A stretch of DNA of 32,813 nt from Asaia bogorensis (GTDB lineage Bacteria > Pseudomonadota > Alphaproteobacteria > Acetobacterales > Acetobacteraceae): assembly GCA_945861095.1 (NCBI GenBank), contig CAMATI010000025.1, positions 1-32,813 on the forward strand, read 5' to 3'. Shown one piece after another: positions 31,255-32,813 of the stretch. The notes under the pieces were generated by a model. That model saw only the letters and a program-made list of their open reading frames with translations, ran no database searches and was not told where the DNA came from. Numbering within the stretch: position 1 is the first letter of the stretch; the number at the start of each line of letters is the position of its first letter. Made by a program: the position numbers and the translations under genes.

Positions 31255-31575
31255 TCAGGCCCGCTCATACACCGAAATCCCGTCGATTTCGGCTTCATAG
31301 GCGAGGGTGCCGACGATCTTGGCCCGTCGACGGTAGACCGATTCCCGGACCGGGATCACGTCGAGGGGGAAGTTGTAGCCGCGCCGCGATTCCCAGCCAG
31401 AGCGCAGGGTCAGCCGATCGGCGGGCGCGTCGTCGTCGAGGATGACCAGAAGATCGATATCGCTGTCGGGTTCTGACTGACCCCGTGCCCGTGACCCGAA
31501 CAGCATGATGCGGCGCGGATGGAAGTAATCCACGACGCGGGTCAGTAAATCTGGCGGGACGAGCGGTGTTTCCAA
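31255..31575 (-). CDS. Orphan MNT-type nucleotidyltransferase
   Basis: A 106-residue minimal nucleotidyltransferase. LFGSRARGQSEPDSDIDLLV (about residues 25-44) gives the GS motif and D39/D41; D72 (FPLDVIPV) is the likely third acid. The start is inferred as TTG 31575, because no upstream in-frame start exists and the first ATG lies inside the motif. AGGA lies about 14 nt upstream, which is weak. Unlike the pair at 10.1 kb, no HepT-like partner gene is adjacent. The next gene (class II aldolase) starts 87 bp downstream. It could be an isolated antitoxin, a remnant of a toxin-antitoxin pair, or an independent enzyme. Confidence 0.78.
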   Translation of the reverse strand: METPLVPPDLLTRVVDYFHPRRIMLFGSRARGQSEPDSDIDLLVILDDDAPADRLTLRSGWESRRGYNFPLDVIPVRESVYRRRAKIVGTLAYEAEIDGISVYERA

Positions 31576-32676
31576 GATGGTAACGTGTCCTGTGTGGCCG
31601 CTGCTGCCATGTGGCCAAATGCGCTTTCACCGAGCTGCTGGTGGCGGCAAGGGGGCATTTATCACGGGCGGGACGGGGACACCACGGTTGTGCGTAACGG
31701 TCGGGGTGTCGCCGGCGCTTCCTCGCTGCCGCGTGGCCTGTCTGTCCTCGACTTCGGCGGGTTGCGCACCTTGGGACAGCCAGATCAGGCGGGTGACGAC
31801 ACGGGTCGCCCCAATCCGGATTGGGGTGCATTCGGTTTGGCAATCGCCTCGTCCACAGCGGATCGGCCGCGTCGGTGCCCGTTGTCCACGTTGGCGAAAA
31901 AACGTGCGAATGATGATTTTCAGGGCAGAGGAAACCGGATGGTTAACCGCGCCTATCCGGAATGAAAACCCGCGTTATCGGCGCCTGACCGGAACAAAAG
32001 CCCCGGCTTTCGGCGTGGATTTGCAATGGATTACCAAATATCCATATTTAAAGCACTTTCTCAAAACGATCGAAATCGGTCGCCGAATCAACCTCCTGGA
32101 GGTCGTGCCTGACGTGAAAGCTCAGCTTCCCGTTACCCCGGCGCGTCCGCCGGTTGGGGCGTATGCGAAATGCCAAGCGGCCCGTTAACACCTGCACAAA
32201 AATTCTTCAAACGCTATAAAATCAAAGGGTTGAAAGACGACCCAGAACTGAAATCGGAGCCATTTTCGCGATTTTCTTGCCTTCCGACGCGATTTGGCGT
32301 AGTGAACAAACAATGAATCTATGTGTCAGAACGCCGAAAACCGCCAGATGATCTCTCGACCGCTTCGCGAACCGACGATCAGCGATCACCCACGCAACTG
32401 GCGAGCGGGGCGGGGTGAGACCGACGGGGCGGTTCCGGCGGATGGCAGGGCGCCTGACAGGAAAGGACATAACCCGCTCGACCGCGCCCGCCCCGTTTCA
32501 GTATGGGAGACGGTCCTCCGGCATTTGCCGGCGACACGGCGTCCTCCGTGTGAAGTCCTTCGGGTGGTTCAGCGCGCACCGATCGTTCCCCATCATGGTG
32601 GGTGCAGTCCCACGATCCACGACTTGCGGTGCCAATCAAGCGCAAGACGGGGATGGCGGGCCTTCGGCCGCCATGA
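31576..32676. other. Long stretch without a convincing gene
   Basis: About 1.1 kb with open frames that lack start signals and known motifs. The part 31910-32310 is clearly poorer in GC than the rest of the window (for example around 32030-32060 and 32200-32330), as in horizontally acquired or decayed DNA. A short open stretch at 32110-32187 translates to LPVTPARPPVGAYAK, faintly like the start of RidA-family proteins, then stops. Its last part, 32653-32674, is a stem-loop described below. Confidence 0.4.
32653..32674. terminator. Stem-loop with TTCG loop, possible intron target
   Basis: ATGGCGG (32653-32659) pairs with CCGCCAT (32668-32674), with a further CC/GG pair and one bulged G around a TTC(G) loop. 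It has the form of a Rho-independent terminator stem and ends 2 bp before the putative group II intron. Class C introns are known to insert behind such stems. Confidence 0.45.
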
Positions 32677-32813
32677 GTGCGTCCGTGAGGACGCTTTGTC
32701 AGCGGGGTGCAAGTCCCCGTCTGGGTTGGTCGCAACCCAGCAATCGAAGGTAACTGCGTTGCCGCGAGGTGGCGTGGGGAGCAACCGGAGGTGAACCTTC
32801 AGTCCGTAGGATA
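32677..32813 (+). mobile_element. 5' part of a probable group II intron (cut by window end)
   Basis: From GTGCG at 32677, the consensus 5' end of bacterial group II introns, the sequence folds into successive stems: GCGTCC/GGACGC at 32679-32694, CGGGG/CCCCG around GTGCAAGT (32703-32721) and CTGGGTT/AACCCAG. It then runs through GAAGGTAACTGC and ends in GGAGGTGAACCTTCAGTC near 32790-32806. This order and wording match domain I of bacterial introns as I remember them. The catalytic end and any maturase gene lie beyond the window, so completeness is unknown. The exact 5' boundary is inferred from the GTGCG motif. Confidence 0.6.

Noticed and set aside
31577..32188. 203-residue open frame downstream of the orphan nucleotidyltransferase
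   Set aside because: No start signal and random-looking composition across the GC-poor part; only a faint RidA-like stretch near its end.

Overview
The window is GC-rich and reads like a chromosomal segment of an alphaproteobacterium, most likely Rhodospirillales/Acetobacteraceae. That placement is inference. It rests on codon use, on the order mrp / hflK-hflC-degP, and on many solute-binding proteins of the Bug (TctC) and TAXI types. No rRNA, tRNA or CRISPR array was recognised.

Layout. 1-1466 is an almost complete insertion sequence with an IS1202/ISNCY-type transposase, ending about 90 bp upstream of gor (glutathione reductase). 3-9.5 kb carries a small unknown protein, an orphan family-5 ABC solute-binding protein, a 30-residue exported Cys-rich peptide, an SMP-30 lactonase next to an AzgA-type purine permease, and an orphan Bug-type binding protein. 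9.5-10.9 kb holds a GFA-family Zn protein and a nucleotidyltransferase/HepT-like pair. 10.9-16.5 kb is a housekeeping block: the Mrp Fe-S carrier, divergent from HflK-HflC and DegP (membrane protease control and periplasmic quality control). 16.5-18.7 kb is rlmB, overlapping a MhpD-type hydratase gene.

18.9-23.8 kb is a TAXI-type TRAP uptake system: a fused permease and two tandem, closely similar binding proteins. 24-31.2 kb is a catabolic-looking region: a carboxymuconolactone-decarboxylase-like protein, a Baeyer-Villiger monooxygenase, an IlvD/Edd dehydratase, a two-hotdog thioesterase, an isochorismatase-fold protein lacking its nucleophilic Cys, and a class II aldolase. An orphan nucleotidyltransferase follows. 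The last 1.2 kb has no convincing gene and ends in what looks like the 5' domain of a group II intron lying directly behind a stem-loop.

The most unusual signals are: (a) three unrelated 13-14 bp tandem arrays, each carrying an ATG per unit, in the leaders of three minus-strand genes; (b) the same 15-bp Gly/Pro/Gln coding repeat in two unrelated housekeeping genes (mrp and rlmB); (c) a HepT-like protein and an isochorismatase-like protein that have lost a key catalytic residue; (d) the tiny Cys-terminal exported peptide. No complete, clearly new multi-gene system could be demonstrated from the sequence alone.
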